Shown piece after piece: positions 13,276 through 16,890 of a stretch of DNA of 16,890 nucleotides. The notes below the pieces were generated by a model that searched no databases, was not told the origin of the DNA, and saw nothing but the letters and a program-made list of their open reading frames with translations. The position numbers were made by a program, and so were the translations under genes. Within the stretch, counting starts at the first letter, position 1. Every line of letters begins with the position of its first letter. The stretch spans positions 1-16,890 of the forward strand of contig CAZYRA010000018.1 in NCBI GenBank assembly GCA_964649385.1, written 5' to 3'. The stretch is from UBA5760 sp964649385. GTDB taxonomy: Bacteria; Chloroflexota; Dehalococcoidia; Dehalococcoidales; UBA5760.

Positions 13276-14670
13276 ATGATGGACAAGGAGTTTCGGCACC
13301 TGCCCGGTGTGGACAAGCTGATCTCTGACGAGCGCTTAAGGCAGCTCGAGGAGGAGCTTTACCACGAGTTCTTGGTGGAGCTGATACGCGACCACCTTGA
13401 GCAAGAACGCCTGGCCATCGCCGCCGGTAAGCCCTGCCCTTCCCTTGACGATATAGTAGAAGCCGTTATCGCTCAGGGTTACGCCCTGATAAAGCCAGGC
13501 CTACGCCCGGTAGTCAACGCCACCGGTATCATACTTCACACCAATCTGGGCCGTGCCCCACTCAGCGAGGAAGCATCCGCTGCTATGAACACAGTCGCCA
13601 GCGCCTACTCCAATCTGGAGTTCGACCTTGACAGCGGCCGGCGTGGGTCACGCAATAGCCACCTTGAGCAGTTACTATGCCGGCTCACCGGGGCTGAGGC
13701 AGCACTGGTGGTAAACAACAATGCCTCAGCGGTGCTGCTCGCTCTCAGCGCGCTGACCAGAAGGAAAGAGGTGCTCGTTTCCCGGGGCCAGGCAGTACAG
13801 ATTGGCGGCGGCTTTCGTGTCCCCGATGTAATGCGCCAGAGCGGAGCCAGGCTGGTTGAGGTAGGCACCACCAACTGCACCTATACTACCGATTATGAAC
13901 AGGCAATCAGCCCGAGGACAGCGGCGCTGATGCGTGTCCACTTAAGCAACTTCAGGCTGATGGGCTTCACCCACCTGGTTACCCTTGAGGAGATAGTAGT
14001 GCTGGGCAAAGACCATAACCTCCTCGTACTTGATGACCTCGGCAGCGGCTGTCTGCTGGACACGGCCGAGTTCGGCCTTGACCCGGAACCAATGATACAA
14101 CAGAGCATCGCCGCCGGTGCCGACCTGGTCTTCTTCTCCGCTGATAAGCTCCTGGGTGGCCCTCAAGCCGGCATTATTGTCGGTAGGAAAGAGCTGATCG
14201 ACAGATTGAAGAAACACCCGCTGGCGCGGGCAGTAAGAATCGATAAGATAAGGCTGGCCGGTCTGGCGGCTACCCTGGTCCACTATCTGAAAGACGAAGC
14301 AGTAAGCAAGGTCCCAATCTGGCGTATGATTGCCACTCCTCTGGGCGAGATTGAACGGCGGGCCAAACTCTGGGCCAGACCGCTTAAGGGGCTGGCCAGG
14401 GTGGTCGCCGGAGAAACAATGGTCGGAGGCGGCAGCCTGCCTGGGGCCACCCTACCGACCAGGCTGGTCGCCATCGGAGAAGAGGGCAGGAAAGGGAAGC
14501 ACAATATAGCGCAAGCCTTAAGTCAGCGGCTACGCCGGCGAGAGATACCGATCATCGGACGAATTAGCGATAATCTACTGCTGCTCGACCCCCGTTCCGT
14601 ACTTCCTGAAGAGGACAGGGTTGTTCTCAAAGCCCTTCAAGACGCCGCCGCCAACCTTAAAGACAGGTGA
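13276..14670 (+). CDS. selA: L-seryl-tRNA(Sec) selenium transferase
   Basis: PLP enzyme that converts seryl-tRNA(Sec) to selenocysteinyl-tRNA(Sec) using selenophosphate. It has 464 residues, matching the bacterial SelA norm of about 460. The PLP lysine is Lys291 in FFSADKLLGGPQAG. Other family marks are the N-terminal LPGVDKLIS, VVNATGIILHTNLGRAPLS, the YSNLEFDLDSGRRGSR loop and LVVNNNASAVLLAL. A start at 13276 or at the adjacent ATG 13279 gives the normal N-terminus (MMDKEFRHLPGVDKL). AGGGA lies just upstream and fits 13279 slightly better. The open frame from 13201 adds residues unlike SelA. selB follows after 27 bases. Confidence 0.96.
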   Translation: MMDKEFRHLPGVDKLISDERLRQLEEELYHEFLVELIRDHLEQERLAIAAGKPCPSLDDIVEAVIAQGYALIKPGLRPVVNATGIILHTNLGRAPLSEEASAAMNTVASAYSNLEFDLDSGRRGSRNSHLEQLLCRLTGAEAALVVNNNASAVLLALSALTRRKEVLVSRGQAVQIGGGFRVPDVMRQSGARLVEVGTTNCTYTTDYEQAISPRTAALMRVHLSNFRLMGFTHLVTLEEIVVLGKDHNLLVLDDLGSGCLLDTAEFGLDPEPMIQQSIAAGADLVFFSADKLLGGPQAGIIVGRKELIDRLKKHPLARAVRIDKIRLAGLAATLVHYLKDEAVSKVPIWRMIATPLGEIERRAKLWARPLKGLARVVAGETMVGGGSLPGATLPTRLVAIGEEGRKGKHNIAQALSQRLRRREIPIIGRISDNLLLLDPRSVLPEEDRVVLKALQDAAANLKDR

Positions 14671-14697
14671 TACCACGGGAGCGAAAAGGAGTACCCG

Positions 14698-16569
14698 ATG
14701 TTTGTGCTCGGTACTGCGGGACACATAGACCACGGTAAATCGGTACTGGTGCGTGCCCTGACCGGCATAGACCCCGACCGGCTGCGCGAGGAGAAGGAAC
14801 GGGGTATGACCATTGACCTGGGTTTCGCCTGGCTGAAGCTACCCAGTGGTCAGGAGGTAGGAATCGTTGATGTCCCGGGGCACGAACGGCTTATTAAGAA
14901 CATGCTGGCCGGAGTGGGCGGCATCGACCTGGCACTGCTTATTATCGATACCGGCGAAGGAGTGATGCCCCAGACCAGGGAACACCTGGCTATCCTGGAC
15001 ATGCTTGGCATAGAGAGAGGGGTTGTCGTCCTCACCAAGAAAGACCTGGTAGATGATGAGTGGCTGAGCATGGTAAGGGAGGAGGTAGCCAGGCTGATCG
15101 CCCCAACCACCCTATCCCAATCCCCGATTGTCGCCGTCTCGGCACAGACTGGAGAGGGCCTGACTGAGCTGATCTCAACTATCGATAAGCTCCTCGGCTC
15201 CACCCCACCCAAGAGGGATGTCGGCCGGCCCAGGCTTCCCATAGACCGCGTCTTTACCATTGTTGGCTCCGGCACCGTCGTCACCGGAACACTGATTGAC
15301 GGCTTACTCAGCGTAGGGCAGGAGGTGGAGATTGTCCCTACCGGTCTCAGGTCACGAATACGGGGGTTACAGACACACAAGGCCTGCGTCGACACCACCG
15401 ATCCCGGGAGCAGGGTCGGCGTCAACCTGGTCGGTGTTGCTGCGGCCGAGCTACAGCGCGGCGATGTGCTCACCATACCGGGCTGGCTCTCGCCCACCAC
15501 GATGCTCTCGGTTAAGCTGCGCCTGCTACCCTATCTCCGCCGACCCCTACTGCACAATACCACGGTCAACTTTCATACCGGGTCTGCTCAGGCTGCAGCC
15601 ATAGTCCGCCTGCTGGAAAAAGAGGCGCTTAAGCCCGGCGATACCGGCTGGGCACAGCTATCACTAAGTAATCCGGTAGCGCTGGTCAGGGGAGACCGTT
15701 TTATTATCCGCTCACCAGAGGCGACCCTGGGGGGTGGTGAAGTCCTCGAACCCCACACCAAGCGATACCGACGCCTGCGTCCAGCCGTCATCGAGAACCT
15801 CAAGCAAAGAGCACAGGGCACCACCGAAGATCTGATTATGGCAATACTGGAGACAGGGAAGCCGCTTAAGATGGCCAATCTCTCCACCCAGAGCGGCCTG
15901 CCTGCCAGCGAGCTTGCGCCGGCGGTAGCGTATCTTATCGAGCAGGGAAGGGTAATCGGGATAGGCAGGGGAGAAAGTGAGATCCTTCTGACCACAACCG
16001 GCTGGGAGCACCTGGCTGGGCAGGTGACCACCGTCCTTAAGGACTATCACCACAGGTTCCCTACCCGTCCGGGTATGCCCAGGGCAGAACTGAGCAGCCG
16101 GTTGAAGATGGGGGCGCACCGCCCGGCAATTCTAAAAAGGCTTCTTGACGACGGTGCTGTCATTGAGGATGGCGCCGCTATCCGCCTCCCCACCCATCAC
16201 ATTCAGCTAACTCAGGTGCAGCAGGAGCAGATAGACACCTTTCTCAAGTCACTGACAGAGAACCCCTATGCCCCACCCAACAGCCTTATCCCGGAAGCGG
16301 ACCTACTCAACCTGCTCATTACCCGGCAGCAGGTGCTCAAGGTAAGCGAGGAGGTAGTCTTCTCCCTTCAAGCCTACAATGAAATGGCGGCCAGGATTAC
16401 CGCCCACCTGAAGGAAGCGGGTAGTGTGACCGTGGCTGAAGTGCGGGATATGTTTAAGACCAGCCGAAAGTATGCCCTGGCCCTTCTGGAATACCTGGAC
16501 GGAGAAAAGATAACCCGCCGCCTCGGTGACCAGCGAGTCCTCTACCAGAAAGCAGCCACTGGACATTGA
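14698..16569 (+). CDS. selB: Selenocysteine-specific translation elongation factor SelB
   Basis: GTPase that delivers Sec-tRNA(Sec) to ribosomes at UGA codons marked by a SECIS element. It has 623 residues, close to E. coli SelB (614). The GTPase motifs are GHIDHGKS (residues 8-15), TIDLGF, DVPGHE and TKKD. The EF-Tu-like domains 2 and 3 follow (FTIVGSGTVVTGT). The C-terminal third contains the winged-helix repeats that bind SECIS RNA (from about 385 to the end, finishing with AEVRDMFKTSRKYALALLEYLDG). The ATG at 14698 has AAGGAG about eight bases upstream, and the gene follows selA by 27 bases as an operon. Its presence shows the organism decodes UGA as selenocysteine. No tRNA-Sec or selD gene lies in this window. 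Confidence 0.96.
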   Translation: MFVLGTAGHIDHGKSVLVRALTGIDPDRLREEKERGMTIDLGFAWLKLPSGQEVGIVDVPGHERLIKNMLAGVGGIDLALLIIDTGEGVMPQTREHLAILDMLGIERGVVVLTKKDLVDDEWLSMVREEVARLIAPTTLSQSPIVAVSAQTGEGLTELISTIDKLLGSTPPKRDVGRPRLPIDRVFTIVGSGTVVTGTLIDGLLSVGQEVEIVPTGLRSRIRGLQTHKACVDTTDPGSRVGVNLVGVAAAELQRGDVLTIPGWLSPTTMLSVKLRLLPYLRRPLLHNTTVNFHTGSAQAAAIVRLLEKEALKPGDTGWAQLSLSNPVALVRGDRFIIRSPEATLGGGEVLEPHTKRYRRLRPAVIENLKQRAQGTTEDLIMAILETGKPLKMANLSTQSGLPASELAPAVAYLIEQGRVIGIGRGESEILLTTTGWEHLAGQVTTVLKDYHHRFPTRPGMPRAELSSRLKMGAHRPAILKRLLDDGAVIEDGAAIRLPTHHIQLTQVQQEQIDTFLKSLTENPYAPPNSLIPEADLLNLLITRQQVLKVSEEVVFSLQAYNEMAARITAHLKEAGSVTVAEVRDMFKTSRKYALALLEYLDGEKITRRLGDQRVLYQKAATGH

Positions 16570-16595
16570 CAGAATATTTTGGGTAGAACTAGACT
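16566..16595 (+). promoter_or_regulatory. Possible promoter before the small 3' gene
   Basis: A perfect -35 TTGACA (16566-16571) overlaps the selB stop codon. An 18-base spacer leads to TAGACT (16590-16595, four of six matches). It would give the small downstream gene its own start near 16602. Confidence 0.3.
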
Positions 16596-16625
16596 TACCT
16601 ATCATAGTGAAAAAAGGAGGGTATG

Positions 16626-16868
16626 ATGAACCACCACCCATATCAATACCGCATACTGGCCGAATATCTCACCCCTACTACGGGCTCAATGAAACCAGAC
16701 TATAGTGAGGAAAGCGATGAGCAATCACTAACCACGAAGCTCGAGGAGATTGTGGAGCACCTGCCCGACGCCATCGCCGAGGGTTGGGAGGTCAACTCCC
16801 ACAGCCTGACGGTTGCCAAGGACACGATGATTCTCTCCGTCCTGCTCCGCCGACCGGTTGCTCGATAA
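16626..16868 (+). CDS. Small uncharacterised protein
   Basis: The protein has 80 residues. A strong AGGAGG (16615-16620) precedes two consecutive ATGs (16623 and 16626); spacing favours the second. I do not recognise the family with certainty. The C-terminal half (LEEIVEHLPDAIAEGWEVNS to MILSVLLRRP) has the shape of small DUF4177-like domains: a helix, the GWE motif, then strands ending in an R-R/K-P edge. That is only a resemblance. There is no signal peptide or membrane segment, so it is probably cytoplasmic. It lies 56 bases after selB on the same strand and may share its transcript or use the promoter suggested at the selB stop. Confidence 0.65.
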   Translation: MNHHPYQYRILAEYLTPTTGSMKPDYSEESDEQSLTTKLEEIVEHLPDAIAEGWEVNSHSLTVAKDTMILSVLLRRPVAR

Positions 16869-16890
16869 TTCACCAAGATGTTAGGTACAG

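Noticed and set aside
13134..13316. 61-residue N-terminal extension of the Rrf2 regulator, and the upstream extension of SelA from 13201
   Set aside because: Both extensions lie in the shared divergent promoter region and show no family similarity; standard starts with ribosome binding sites exist at 13133 and 13276/13279.

Overview
The window is bacterial chromosome of roughly 55% G+C, apart from one AT-rich stretch. The gene set fits an anaerobic, cobalamin- and selenium-using bacterium: split purL/purQ, a class II (B12-dependent) ribonucleotide reductase with NrdR, selA-selB, several radical SAM proteins, and a cell-surface protein with an InlB-type repeat and a CARDB-like domain. I would guess the Dehalococcoidia branch of Chloroflexota, but this is inference from gene content and sequence style, not from a marker gene.

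Layout. Positions 1-1813 (+) hold the 3' part of purL and complete purQ. They converge on a minus-strand pair, a NYN-domain nuclease-like gene followed by a B12-fold radical SAM gene (1931-4090). Positions 4277-10211 (-) form one long run read right to left: nrdR, nrdJ, a DUF3467 gene, then a DGQHR/DndB-like gene and a second radical SAM gene. The last two are visibly AT-rich and look like a later insertion at the end of the nrd operon. The nrdR promoter (perfect TTGACA, extended -10) carries two NrdR-box-like palindromes three helical turns apart. A 3-hydroxyisobutyrate-dehydrogenase-family gene runs divergently (10359-11258, +). It converges on a surface-protein gene (-) with a short remnant of what looks like a phenylacetate-CoA-ligase-like gene between them. 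An Rrf2/IscR-type regulator (12705-13133, -) lies upstream of the surface-protein gene, divergent from selA-selB (13276-16569, +). A small unrecognised gene closes the window.

Most interesting observation. The surface-protein reading frame seems to begin about 120 bases before its longest uninterrupted ORF, with a good signal peptide interrupted by a single in-frame TGA (12562-12564), giving Tyr-Gly-[TGA]-Gly-Cys-Asp-Asp. A 17-nt hairpin begins 14 nt after this TGA (12532-12548). Its length, GGU loop and spacing closely resemble the upper part of the E. coli fdhF SECIS. The selenocysteine machinery genes selA and selB lie about 0.7 kb away. I therefore propose a secreted, membrane-anchored candidate selenoprotein with a Sec-Gly-Cys motif. 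The main alternative is a nonsense mutation or sequencing error.

No rRNA, tRNA, tRNA-Sec, CRISPR array or insertion sequence was seen.
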